A DNA stretch of 64,000 nucleotides. Origin: Pseudomonas putida. GTDB taxonomy: Bacteria > Pseudomonadota > Gammaproteobacteria > Pseudomonadales > Pseudomonadaceae. Positions 10,074-18,627 of this stretch are shown in pieces. The position numbers were made by a program, and so were the translations under genes. The first letter of the stretch is position 1. Each line of letters starts with the position of its first letter. Location: contig NZ_CP066306.1 in NCBI RefSeq assembly GCF_016406145.1, positions 5,622,501 to 5,686,500 of the forward strand, read 5' to 3'. The notes below the pieces were generated by a model, which saw only the letters and a list, made by a program, of their open reading frames with translations, searched no databases and was not told the DNA's origin.

Positions 10074-10378
10074 TCGCCGCTACCCTCGGCATGTTGCTGC
10101 TGGCCGACCTGGCCCAGGCACAAACTCTGGTGGCCACCAGCAACATCATCGTGCGGGCCTTTGGCCGCTCGATCGACTTCACCTCTGACACCACCACCTC
10201 GATCCGCGACTCAAAGGTCGTGCGTGAAGCTCATGACGATGCCGCCAGCTTCGTCGCCAGCAACGGTGATATTCGTGGCGCCCAGCTTGAGGCCGCCTTC
10301 AACACCCTGCGCGAACGCGTGCCTGAAGCGCGCGGCGCCAGCGACCAGGTGCTGGCCGAAGCCATCCTGGCGCTGTGA
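10058..10378 (+). CDS. Exported DUF2388 protein, copy 3
   Basis: A 106-aa DUF2388 protein with a signal peptide (MRKPLIAATLGMLLLADLAQA) and the core KVVREAHDDAASFVASNGDIRGAQLEAA, ending LAEAILAL. A CCGGAG ribosome site sits inside the end of copy 2. Its TGA stop overlaps the GTG start of the next gene by 4 nt, so it is tightly coupled to the HExxH/Lnb-like protein. Function unknown; being small and secreted, the three copies could be structural or inhibitory partners, or substrates, of that protein, which is a guess from the layout. Confidence 0.87.
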   Translation: MRKPLIAATLGMLLLADLAQAQTLVATSNIIVRAFGRSIDFTSDTTTSIRDSKVVREAHDDAASFVASNGDIRGAQLEAAFNTLRERVPEARGASDQVLAEAILAL

Positions 10379-12333
10379 ACCACGTACGTGCCTGGTTGCT
10401 CGGCTGCGCCCTGACGCTGCTGGGCACGCCCGCCCTGGCTGACCTGCAGCTCGAGCTGCAGTCAGCCGGCCTGGCCCCACAGCAGGCTCAAGCCACCCAA
10501 GCCCTGCTTGATGAGGCTTTGGCCAAGCTCCCTCCCCGCTTCAAGCAACAGCTCAACCGGCGCATTGAGGTCAGCTGGAGCGACAACATGCCAGCCGATG
10601 CCTACGGGCAGGCCTCCTTGGTCTCGACCCTGCAGCTAAACAGGCGCCTGCTGGCCAACCTGACTGACGGCAGTGCTGCGCAGGAGCGCACCAATCGTCC
10701 GCATGGCACGGTGCGGGAAGAGTTGCTGGCTACAGTGCTGCACGAACTTACCCACATATACGACCGAGCCCGGCTCTGGCCCAGTGCTGAGCACTCGCTG
10801 ATCGCCCGCTGCAAGCGCCAGCAAGGCACCTTGGGCAAGGTCGGTCTACCCGAGCAGTGCCGCGGCCAGGCAGAGCGCCGCTTCACCCTGAGCGACGACC
10901 CACGCCTGCTCGACCTGGCCGGCTGGCAGCAATACGTCGGCCGCCGCGGTGAGCGTGAACAGCACAATGGCCAGTTCCTGCGCAGCCCCGACAGCTACGA
11001 GCTGAGCAGCCCCAAGGAATACATCGCGGTTAACATGGAGTACTTCCTCCTGGACCCGAGCTACGGCTGCCGTCGGCCAGCGCTCAATCAGTACCTGGCT
11101 GATCATTTCGGCTGGGCGCCCGAGCAGGCAACGTGCGCCAAGGGCTTGCCATTCCTCAACGCCGGCAGCGACTTCGCCCGCCAGCCGTTGGGCGAAATCG
11201 ACCCGGAACGGGTCTACGAAGTGGACTTTCTCCTGGCCGAGGCCAACCAGAACCTGGTGAGCCGCTGGGGCCACAGCATGCTGCGCCTGGTGATCTGCAA
11301 ACCCGGCCGCCCACGCGGGCCAGACTGCCGCCTGGACCTCGACCAGCACCTGGTGCTCTCCTACCGTGCCTTCGTCAATGACGTTCAACTGTCCAGCTGG
11401 GATGGCCTGGTTGGCGCCTATCCGTCAAGACTGTTCGTGCTACCGCTGGCCCAAGTGATCGACGAATACACCAAGACTGAACTGCGCAGCCTGGCGTCGG
11501 TGCCGTTGAAGCTCAACCGCGACGAAATTGAAAATCTGGTACGCCAGGCCGCCGAGATGCACTGGAGCTATGACGGCAACTACTGGTTCCTGTCCAACAA
11601 CTGTGCGGTGGAATCATTGAAACTGCTACGCAGCGGCACCGCCAACCCGCGCCTGAACGACCTCGACAGCATCATGCCCAACGGTTTGCTTGCAGTATTG
11701 AAGGGCCGGGGACTGGCCGATACCAGCGTGCTCGACGACCCGCGCGAAGCCTTGCGCCTGGGCTACCGTTTCGACTCCTATCGCGACCGCTATCAAGCGA
11801 TGTTCGATGTGCTGAAGAAACAGCTGCCAGTCAAGCAGGACAAGGTCGAGGACTGGCTGGCCCAGGACGCCGAACAGCGCCGCAGCTGGTTCTTGCAAGC
11901 CGACCTGCGCACCAGCGCCGCCTTGCTTCTGCTGGAACAGGCCAGCCTGCGCCGCCAACTGCTGCTGGCTCAGGATGAAGTGAAGCAGCGCTATCTGAAT
12001 GCGGCCGCGCTGAAAGATGGCAGTATCAACAAGGCCGACCAGACCCTGAAGCAGATGCTCGCCAACAGTGGCTTTCTCAGCCGCCCGGCCGAACTGCTGG
12101 ATACAAAGGGATACGGGCTACCGCAGCCGGACGAGCGCAAGCATCTGGAAAAAGTCAGTACTGAACGGCAGGCACAGTTGCTGCGCTTGAGCATTGACCT
12201 CGACAGAGAAGTGAGAGCGCTGCTGGAGCCTTCGCGAGCCAAGGAAATTGCTGCGGTCGAGGCCAATGTGAAGCTGATTGGTGAGCACCTGCGGGCGCTG
12301 CACAAAGCAGCAGGCGGCCTGCAACTGCCTTGA
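10375..12333 (+). CDS. Exported protein with HExxH motif and Lnb-like (DUF4105) domain
   Basis: A 652-aa protein with an N-terminal signal peptide (LLGCALTLLGTPALA) and a GTG start overlapping the preceding stop by 4 nt. An N-terminal domain (about 25-270) contains a metalloprotease-type HExxH at 123-127 (HELTH) with E222 in NMEYF as a possible third zinc ligand. The following region matches DUF4105, the domain of the Lnb lipoprotein N-acyltransferases of Bacteroides, with its key residues apparently present: H300 in RWGHSML and C410 in NNCAVES. The C-terminal 200 residues are helical. One polypeptide thus seems to hold two catalytic centres. The role in Pseudomonas is unknown; envelope protein processing or lipid transfer are candidates. 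Confidence 0.82.
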   Translation: MNHVRAWLLGCALTLLGTPALADLQLELQSAGLAPQQAQATQALLDEALAKLPPRFKQQLNRRIEVSWSDNMPADAYGQASLVSTLQLNRRLLANLTDGSAAQERTNRPHGTVREELLATVLHELTHIYDRARLWPSAEHSLIARCKRQQGTLGKVGLPEQCRGQAERRFTLSDDPRLLDLAGWQQYVGRRGEREQHNGQFLRSPDSYELSSPKEYIAVNMEYFLLDPSYGCRRPALNQYLADHFGWAPEQATCAKGLPFLNAGSDFARQPLGEIDPERVYEVDFLLAEANQNLVSRWGHSMLRLVICKPGRPRGPDCRLDLDQHLVLSYRAFVNDVQLSSWDGLVGAYPSRLFVLPLAQVIDEYTKTELRSLASVPLKLNRDEIENLVRQAAEMHWSYDGNYWFLSNNCAVESLKLLRSGTANPRLNDLDSIMPNGLLAVLKGRGLADTSVLDDPREALRLGYRFDSYRDRYQAMFDVLKKQLPVKQDKVEDWLAQDAEQRRSWFLQADLRTSAALLLLEQASLRRQLLLAQDEVKQRYLNAAALKDGSINKADQTLKQMLANSGFLSRPAELLDTKGYGLPQPDERKHLEKVSTERQAQLLRLSIDLDREVRALLEPSRAKEIAAVEANVKLIGEHLRALHKAAGGLQLP

Positions 12334-12344
12334 TTGCCCTCCTG

Positions 12345-12374
12345 GCCCTATCGCCGGCAAGCCGGCGATAGGGC
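12345..12374. repeat. Perfect hairpin between convergent genes (REP-like, possible bidirectional terminator)
   Basis: GCCCTATCGCCGGC and GCCGGCGATAGGGC form a perfect 14-bp stem with an AA loop, between the Lnb-like gene and the GFA gene. The ATCGCCGGC core recurs in several other gaps of the window. Confidence 0.7.
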
Positions 12375-12393
12375 GGGTAATGCCATCCAGAGG

Positions 12394-12795
12394 CTAGCGT
12401 TTTTCCTCTTCCTCTTCAGGCAACCCTTCATCCACATGCAGCCAGGGCAACCGGCTCCCGGTCCAGATGTGCCGCGTGGCCCGCACCCGTTCCGGGTGGT
12501 CCAGCGTCGCTACCGTCACATCGATGCTGCCCGGGCTATGCGACGTCACCAACGCCACATGTGCACCACAGTCACCGCAGAAGTAGCGCTTGCAACTGGC
12601 CGGTGCCACATAGCACTGCGGCCTGCCTGCCACCCATTGGAAATCGGAGCGAGGCACGGTGAGCCAGGTCACCAGCAGGCCGCCGCTGACCCGCCTGCAG
12701 ATCGAACAATGACAATGGGCGATATCCGTCAATTCACCCTTCAAGCAATAGCGCAAGGCGCCGCAATGGCAGCCACCTTCGGTTACCTCTGACAT
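12394..12795 (-). CDS. GFA/CENP-V family zinc protein
   Basis: A 133-aa protein of the glutathione-dependent formaldehyde-activating (GFA) fold. The zinc-binding cysteines are visible: C9 and C11 in GCHCG, C28-C30-C33 in CHCSIC, and the CGDC pair near residue 73. Family members include Gfa and S-(hydroxymethyl)glutathione-related proteins, but most are uncharacterised, so a formaldehyde role is not assured. The C-terminus ends in an acidic EEEEEKR tail. A strong GGAGG ribosome site precedes the ATG. It is convergent with the preceding gene and divergent from the citrate carrier. Confidence 0.85.
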   Translation of the reverse strand: MSEVTEGGCHCGALRYCLKGELTDIAHCHCSICRRVSGGLLVTWLTVPRSDFQWVAGRPQCYVAPASCKRYFCGDCGAHVALVTSHSPGSIDVTVATLDHPERVRATRHIWTGSRLPWLHVDEGLPEEEEEKR

Positions 12796-12922
12796 CTCCT
12801 ACCTCCCGTCGCCCTTTTCCTGGCGAAAGCTGGCTGAAAGCTTGCCCCCATAGGATAGCCACCACTACCGGCACAAGACCGGTCAGCCAGGGCACCCGGA
12901 ATCTTCCGCGCCCGGCCCAATC

Positions 12923-12933
12923 AACAACAACAA
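12923..12933 (+). promoter_or_regulatory. AACAACAACAA motif, possible Hfq/Crc site in the citMHS leader
   Basis: AACAACAACAA fits the A-rich AANAANAA motif to which Hfq-Crc binds on catabolite-repressed mRNAs of Pseudomonas. It lies 128 nt before the CitMHS start, further than usual, so its use depends on where transcription begins. Confidence 0.35.
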
Positions 12934-13061
12934 TGGTGATTCTGATGTGTTCCTGTGCCCGCCCTTTCGCAGTACCCCTCCGCTTGCTCCCCGCGCAGCG
13001 CTCAACGCGCTGATTCGCCCGATCGACTTTCCTTTCGCCGCGCCACGCCTGGAGTATTGCC

Positions 13062-14369
13062 ATGCTGACCTTCCTCGGCTTTGCCATGGTCATCACCTTC
13101 ATGTACCTGATCATGACCAAGCGCCTGTCGGCCTTGATCGCGCTGATCCTGGTACCGATCCTGTTCGCCCTGTTCGGTGGTTTTTCCGCCAAGATCGGCC
13201 CGATGATGCTCGAAGGCATCAGCAAGCTCGCGCCCACCGGCGTCATGCTGATGTTCGCCATCCTTTACTTCGCCCTGATGATCGACTCCGGCCTGTTCGA
13301 CCCGGCGGTGCGCAAGATCCTCAAGCTGGTCAAGGGCGACCCTCTGAAAGTCTCGGTCGGCACCGCCGTGCTGGCCCTGGTGGTCTCGCTGGACGGTGAC
13401 GGCGCCACCACCTACATGATCTGCTGCGCCGCCATGCTGCCCCTGTACAGCCGCCTGGGCATGAGCCCGCGGATCATGGCCGGCCTGATCATCCTCGCCG
13501 GTGGGGTAATGAACATGACCCCATGGGGCGGCCCCACTGCACGCGCAGCCAGTGCCCTGCACGTAGACCCTTCGGACATTTTCGTACCGATGATCCCGGC
13601 CATGGTCTTCGGCGTGCTGGCGATCCTGGCCATCGCCTACATGTACGGCAAGCGTGAGCGTGCCCGCCTGGGTGAACTGCACCTGCCTACCGACGACATT
13701 GATCACAGCGAAATCACCGTGTCGCAGTTCCCCGACGCACGCCGGCCGAAGCTTCTGTGGTTCAACGGTGCGCTCACCGCTGCGCTGATGGCTGCGCTGA
13801 TCGCAGGCCTGCTGCCACTGCCGGTGCTGTTCATGATCGCCTTCAGCATCGCCATGATCGTCAACTACCCTTGCCTTCAGCAGCAGAAGGACCGTATTGC
13901 CGCCCACGCAGGCAGCGTACTCGCCGTGACCGGGCTGATCTTCGCTGCCGGTATCTTCACCGGCATCCTGTCGGGCACCGGCATGGTCGAGGCCATGTCC
14001 AAAAGCTTGCTGGCGGTCATTCCCGAAGCACTGGGCCCTTACCTGGCGGTGATCACCGCGATCGTAAGCATGCCGTTCACCTTCTTCATGTCCAACGACG
14101 CCTTCTATTACGGGGTGCTGCCGGTGCTGGCCGAAGCGGCCAGCCACTACGGCATCAGCCCGGTGGAAATGGCCCGCGCTTCGATCGTCGGCCAACCGGT
14201 ACACCTGCTGAGCCCGCTGGTACCCTCGACCTACCTGCTGGTGGCGCTGGCAGGCATCGAATTCGGTGATCATCAGCGCTTCACCCTCAAGTGGGCAGTA
14301 CTGGTGTGCATGTGCATAATGCTCGCCGCACTGCTGATGGGCATTTTTCCGCTGTTCAGCAGTCTGTAA
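13062..14369 (+). CDS. CitMHS-family citrate/metal-citrate:H+ symporter
   Basis: A 435-aa inner-membrane carrier with about eleven to twelve hydrophobic helices, of the length expected for CitMHS proteins. Family features include the N-terminal LTFLGFAMVITFMYLIMTKRLSAL stretch (described by its key hydrophobic run) and the central DGDGATTYMI segment. Members import citrate complexed with Mg2+ or Ca2+ using the proton gradient. TGGAG lies 7 nt before the ATG. The gene stands alone; no two-component partner is adjacent. Substrate is inferred from the family. Confidence 0.88.
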   Translation: MLTFLGFAMVITFMYLIMTKRLSALIALILVPILFALFGGFSAKIGPMMLEGISKLAPTGVMLMFAILYFALMIDSGLFDPAVRKILKLVKGDPLKVSVGTAVLALVVSLDGDGATTYMICCAAMLPLYSRLGMSPRIMAGLIILAGGVMNMTPWGGPTARAASALHVDPSDIFVPMIPAMVFGVLAILAIAYMYGKRERARLGELHLPTDDIDHSEITVSQFPDARRPKLLWFNGALTAALMAALIAGLLPLPVLFMIAFSIAMIVNYPCLQQQKDRIAAHAGSVLAVTGLIFAAGIFTGILSGTGMVEAMSKSLLAVIPEALGPYLAVITAIVSMPFTFFMSNDAFYYGVLPVLAEAASHYGISPVEMARASIVGQPVHLLSPLVPSTYLLVALAGIEFGDHQRFTLKWAVLVCMCIMLAALLMGIFPLFSSL

Positions 14370-14442
14370 ATAAACGCCTGTCACCGCAACGCGAAGTGTC
14401 CCGTGCAGGGGCGCTTCGCCACTATCGCTCGAAGGAATATTC

Positions 14443-15213
14443 ATGGAATGGCTGACCAGCCCGGAAATCTGGGTTGCCTTTTTCACCCTCACTGCGCTTG
14501 AGATCGTTCTCGGTATCGACAACATCATCATGATCTCGATCCTGGTCAGCCGCATGCCTAAGCACATGCAGGCGCGCACCAGAATCTTCGGCCTGGCCCT
14601 GGCCATGGTCACCCGCATCTTGCTGTTGCTGTCGATCACCTGGGTCATGCGCCTGACTGCCGACCTGTTCGTGGTATTTGGCCAGGGCATCTCGGGCCGC
14701 GACCTGATTCTGTTCTTTGGCGGCCTGTTCCTGCTGTGGAAAAGCTCGCAGGAGATCTACCACGGCCTGGAAGGCGAGGACGAAAGCGGTGACGAGCCCA
14801 AGGGCAAGGGCGGCACGTTCCTCTTCACCATCATTCAGATCGCCATCATCGACATCGTCTTCTCCCTGGACTCGGTGATCACTGCTGTAGGCATGGTTTC
14901 GCATGTGCCGGTGATGGTCGCCGCAATCATCGTGGCAGTACTGGTGATGATGTTGTGCGCCGGTGCAATCAGCAACTTCATCGACAAACACCCTTCGCTG
15001 AAGATGCTTGCGCTTTCGTTCCTGATCGTTGTAGGCACCGTGCTGATCGCCGAATCTTTCGATGTGCACGTGCCCAAAGGCTACGTCTACTTCGCCATGG
15101 CGTTCTCCCTGGGGGTGGAGGCCATCAACATCCGCATGCGCACGGCCATGGCGCGCAAGCGTGGCAAGGAGCAAGACGCAGTGAAATTGCGCAAGGACAT
15201 TCCGGGTCAGTAA
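14443..15213 (+). CDS. TerC-family integral membrane protein
   Basis: A 256-aa membrane protein with the two signature acidic motifs of TerC proteins, LEIVLGIDNIIMISI near the start and DIVFSLDSVITAVGM in the middle, each in a membrane helix. Relatives (TerC, Alx, MeeF/MeeY) are linked to tellurite resistance and to manganese export for exoenzymes. AAGGAA precedes the ATG and a strong terminator follows the stop. The 73-nt gap upstream is too short for a manganese (yybP-ykoY) riboswitch, and I see none. Confidence 0.88.
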   Translation: MEWLTSPEIWVAFFTLTALEIVLGIDNIIMISILVSRMPKHMQARTRIFGLALAMVTRILLLLSITWVMRLTADLFVVFGQGISGRDLILFFGGLFLLWKSSQEIYHGLEGEDESGDEPKGKGGTFLFTIIQIAIIDIVFSLDSVITAVGMVSHVPVMVAAIIVAVLVMMLCAGAISNFIDKHPSLKMLALSFLIVVGTVLIAESFDVHVPKGYVYFAMAFSLGVEAINIRMRTAMARKRGKEQDAVKLRKDIPGQ

Positions 15214-15234
15214 GCACCGCGAACGCAGTATTCG

Positions 15235-15258
15235 AGGGCCCTCATCAGGGCCCTTTTT
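15235..15258 (+). terminator. Rho-independent terminator after terC
   Basis: Two AGGGCCCT words, each self-complementary, pair as an 8-bp stem around a CATC loop and are followed by a short T-run. Confidence 0.88.
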
Positions 15259-15441
15259 CATGCCTTGGATTTCATGACAGACAGGTTTCAAATGCTGGCC
15301 GAGCATGCCAAGCTGGCGATAGGTCCGCAAAACAACTAAAGCTTGAGTAAGCACTGGATAAAAACACCCACCCCCGGGCCAGGCTTACCGCTTCACCCAT
15401 TGGCTCCGCCTTTGGAGCCCGGATAAGAGGGGGGCTACACC

Positions 15442-17100
15442 ATGCTGACCCTGCTCAACCTGCTTTCCGCCGTCGCGTTGCTGGTATGGGGCACGCACAT
15501 CGTCCGTACCGGCATCCTGAGAGTGTTCGGCTCCAACCTGCGCCGGGTCCTGAGCCAGAACATGAACCGGCGACCATTGGCGTTCATCGCCGGTATCTTG
15601 GTCACGGCCGTGGTACAGAGCAGCAACGCCACCGCCATGCTGGTGACGTCATTCGTGGGTCAGGGCCTTATGGCAATGACCCCGGCACTGGCAATCATGC
15701 TCGGTGCCGATGTCGGTACCGCGCTGATGGCCAGGGTGCTTACCCTGGACCTTTCATGGCTTTCGCCGTTGCTGATATTCCTGGGCGTGATCTTTTTTCT
15801 GTCGCGCAAGCAGACGCGCGCGGGCCAGCTGGGCCGGGTAGGCATCGGCCTGGGCCTGATCATTCTGGCGCTGGAACTGATCGTTCAGGCGGCCACCCCG
15901 ATCACCCAGGCTCAAGGTGTGAAAGTACTGTTCGCCTCATTGACCGGAGACATCCTGCTCGATGCGTTGGTTGGCGCAGTGTTCGCCATGGTTTCGTACT
16001 CCAGCCTGGCGGCAGTGCTGCTGACCGCCACCCTGGCCGGCGCTGAACTGATCAGCCTGCCAGTGGCCATCGGCCTGGTGGTCGGCGCCAACATCGGCAG
16101 CGGGCTGCTGGCCTTTCTCAGCACCAGCATGCAGAACCCCGCGGGCCGGCGAGTAGCCTTGGGCAGCCTGTTATACAAGCTGATCGGCCTGGTGCTGATC
16201 ATACCGGTGCTGCATCCACTGGTGGCGTGGATGGACTCGCTGAGCTTCAGCCCACAGGAGCTGGTGATCGGCTTCCACCTGCTCTACAACACGCTGCGTT
16301 GCCTGGTACTGCTGCCCACCGTCAAGCCCATGGGGCGCCTGTGCAACTGCTTGTTGCCGGAGCGCGAGAACGGTAACGGCCAAGTGCGCCCACGCCACCT
16401 GGACGCCTCGGCACTCACAACACCCAGCCTGGCCTTGGCCAACGCTGCCCGCGAAACGTTGCGCCTGGGCGATATCGTCGACAGCCTGCTCGAGGCCATG
16501 CTCAACGCCCTGCGCGGCACCCAGACCGCCCTCCCACAGCAGGTCCGTGCCCTGGGCGAAGACGCCGAAGCGCTGTACAGCGCCATCAAACTGTACCTGG
16601 CCCAAATGCCCCGGGAAGACCTCAGCGATCAGGACAACAGGCGCTGGGCCGAAATCATCGAACTGGCGATCAACCTCAAGCTGGCCTGTGATTTGGTCGA
16701 ACGCATGCTGCGCAAGGTCCAACAGCAGAAGACCAGCCAACGCCGGGAGTTTTCCCAGGTCGGCCTGCAAGAGCTGACCGGCCTGCAAGAGCAATTGCTG
16801 ACCAACCTGCGCCTGGGCCTTTCGGTATTTCTCAGCGCCGACCCGGAAAGCGCACGCTTGCTGTTGCGGGAAAAACGCCGCTTCCGAGCCCAGGAAAGGC
16901 GCCTGGCCCATGCCCATGTCAGCCGCTTGCAACGCAAGGTGGTGCAAAGTATCGAGACCAGTTCGCTACACTTGGAGCTGATCGCTGACATGAAGCGGTT
17001 GAACTCTTTGTTCTGCAGCAGTGCCTATGTGGTACTGGGTGGCTCGGACACCGGCGGGCTATTGCTCGACAGCGTGCCGGACGAAGCCCGCCTACCCTGA
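15442..17100 (+). CDS. Na+/phosphate cotransporter family protein (NptA-like, PhoU-like C-terminus)
   Basis: A 552-aa protein. The N-terminal ~310 residues form the duplicated NptA membrane domain, with the QSSNATAMLVTSF motif in the first repeat and the degenerate SYSSLAAVLLTA in the second. The C-terminal ~200 residues are soluble, helical and PhoU-like. Members import or export inorganic phosphate with sodium. AGAGGGGGG gives a strong ribosome site. It is followed after 30 nt by the M16 peptidase on the same strand, so the two may be co-transcribed. Confidence 0.9.
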   Translation: MLTLLNLLSAVALLVWGTHIVRTGILRVFGSNLRRVLSQNMNRRPLAFIAGILVTAVVQSSNATAMLVTSFVGQGLMAMTPALAIMLGADVGTALMARVLTLDLSWLSPLLIFLGVIFFLSRKQTRAGQLGRVGIGLGLIILALELIVQAATPITQAQGVKVLFASLTGDILLDALVGAVFAMVSYSSLAAVLLTATLAGAELISLPVAIGLVVGANIGSGLLAFLSTSMQNPAGRRVALGSLLYKLIGLVLIIPVLHPLVAWMDSLSFSPQELVIGFHLLYNTLRCLVLLPTVKPMGRLCNCLLPERENGNGQVRPRHLDASALTTPSLALANAARETLRLGDIVDSLLEAMLNALRGTQTALPQQVRALGEDAEALYSAIKLYLAQMPREDLSDQDNRRWAEIIELAINLKLACDLVERMLRKVQQQKTSQRREFSQVGLQELTGLQEQLLTNLRLGLSVFLSADPESARLLLREKRRFRAQERRLAHAHVSRLQRKVVQSIETSSLHLELIADMKRLNSLFCSSAYVVLGGSDTGGLLLDSVPDEARLP

Positions 17101-17130
17101 TCTCGCCTACCTGGAGACCCAAGCTCGCCC

Positions 17131-18537
17131 ATGCGTTGCCTGACCTTCGTTTGCCTGCTGATCTGTAGCCTGCACTCATTCGCCCTCGATCGCTCGCGGG
17201 TCGAGGGCTACCTGCTGCCCAACGGTCTGCAGGTTGTCCTTAAATCCGGCTACGAACGCGATCATGTGGCGATCCGCCTGGTGGTGGGTGTGGGCCTGGA
17301 CGACTTCGACTGCGAGCAGAAAGAGTTGCCGCACCTGCTCGAGCACTTGCTGTTCAGCGGCATCGACGAGACCGGTGAGGGCGGCTTGGAAGAGCGCCTG
17401 CAGGCTTTGGGCGGCGAATGGAATGCCTTCACCAGCAGCGCCGACACCACCTTCGTCATCGAGGCCCCCGCGCGCAACCAGCGCAAAGTGCTCGACCTGC
17501 TGCTGGCGGTACTGCGCGACACCCGCATCGACGCCAAGGCGCTGGCCACGGCCAAGCGCATCATCGAACGTGAAGACGGCGGCCACTACGGCCACCTGCA
17601 ACGCTGGCTCGACCGCCAGGACATCGGCCATCCGGCCAGCGATCAGTTGGCAACCGAGCTGGGCCTCAAATGCCCGGAACGCTCCAACCTCGATGACATG
17701 ACACTAGAGCAGGTGCAGGCCCTGCGTGATCGCTGGTACGCCGCCAACAACATGACCTTGATCATGGTTGGCGGCCTCGATCGGCTGCTGCCGGCCTACC
17801 TGGAGCGCACCTACGGCGAGCTGCCCGCCACCGAGCCGCAGGAGCGGCGCAACCTGGAAAGCATCAGCCAGCAGGCCGAACAGCGACGCGACCTGACCCG
17901 TGGTTTTCTGGGCGACAGCGTCAAACTGCACTGGCTGTTCATCGAGCCGGTACTGGACAACGACCACCAGTCGACACTCGACCTGCTCTCACGCTATCTG
18001 GACTGGGCCCTGTACGACCAGTTGCGCCTGCGCAACGGCCTGTCCTATGGGCCTTCGGCACAACGCGAAAGCTTTGGTGACAGTGGCCTGCTCAGCCTGA
18101 ACGCTGACCTTGAGCGCGGCGACGTCGACAAGGCGGTCAAGGTGATGCAGGAACTGTTCGACCACTTGCGCGAGGATGGCCTTGATCCGGATACATTCGC
18201 CCGTATCAAGGAGGCCGCCGTCGCCAAGGAAAGCTGGAGTACCCAGGGCGATAGCGCGCTGGCCGATTATTACTGGGGGGCACTCAACGCCTACAGCAAC
18301 GGGCGGTTTGCCGACCCGGCCCGGCAGCTACGACAGGTCAGCCTGGAGCAGGCCAACGAGGCACTGAAGGCATTGCTCAAGGATGAAGGTTATCTGCGTA
18401 TCGAGAAGCCTTTGCTTGGATATGACGAGCTGTATGGGCTGATTGCGCTGTTACTGGGGGTGATCCTGGCTGCCGGGCTGCTGCGGCGCCGGCGTACTTC
18501 ACCCCAACCACCGAGCGGTGCTACACGGCAGCGGTGA
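17131..18537 (+). CDS. Exported, C-terminally anchored M16-family zinc peptidase
   Basis: A 468-aa M16 (insulinase/pitrilysin-type) peptidase. A signal peptide (MRCLTFVCLLICSLHSFA) precedes the catalytic domain, which has the inverted zinc motif HxxEH at 68-72 (HLLEH). E148, or E146, lies at the spacing expected of the third ligand. A second, inactive M16 domain follows. Residues about 430-452 form a hydrophobic helix (LIALLLGVILAAGLL) followed by RRRR, so the enzyme should be tethered to the inner membrane and face the periplasm. The substrate is unknown. Confidence 0.88.
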   Translation: MRCLTFVCLLICSLHSFALDRSRVEGYLLPNGLQVVLKSGYERDHVAIRLVVGVGLDDFDCEQKELPHLLEHLLFSGIDETGEGGLEERLQALGGEWNAFTSSADTTFVIEAPARNQRKVLDLLLAVLRDTRIDAKALATAKRIIEREDGGHYGHLQRWLDRQDIGHPASDQLATELGLKCPERSNLDDMTLEQVQALRDRWYAANNMTLIMVGGLDRLLPAYLERTYGELPATEPQERRNLESISQQAEQRRDLTRGFLGDSVKLHWLFIEPVLDNDHQSTLDLLSRYLDWALYDQLRLRNGLSYGPSAQRESFGDSGLLSLNADLERGDVDKAVKVMQELFDHLREDGLDPDTFARIKEAAVAKESWSTQGDSALADYYWGALNAYSNGRFADPARQLRQVSLEQANEALKALLKDEGYLRIEKPLLGYDELYGLIALLLGVILAAGLLRRRRTSPQPPSGATRQR

Positions 18538-18561
18538 TTCGGCGGTATCCTTTCGCCAGTA

Positions 18562-18587
18562 CCGGCCTCTTCGCGGGTTTACCCGCG
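18562..18587. repeat. P. putida-type REP element
   Basis: The sequence CCGGCCTCTTCGCGGG followed by TTTACCCGCG matches the hairpin core of the 35-bp REP family typical of P. putida chromosomes. It lies in the 90-bp gap before the DUF5924 gene. Confidence 0.8.
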
Positions 18588-18627
18588 ACGGCGCGGCACA
18601 GTCACCCTACCACTCTGTTGTATACCC

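Noticed and set aside
14370..14442. Manganese (yybP-ykoY) riboswitch before terC
   Set aside because: The gap is only 73 nt and lacks the paired elements of that riboswitch.
13002..14690. 562-codon frame antisense to the citrate carrier
   Set aside because: Low-complexity translation opposite a clear CitMHS gene.
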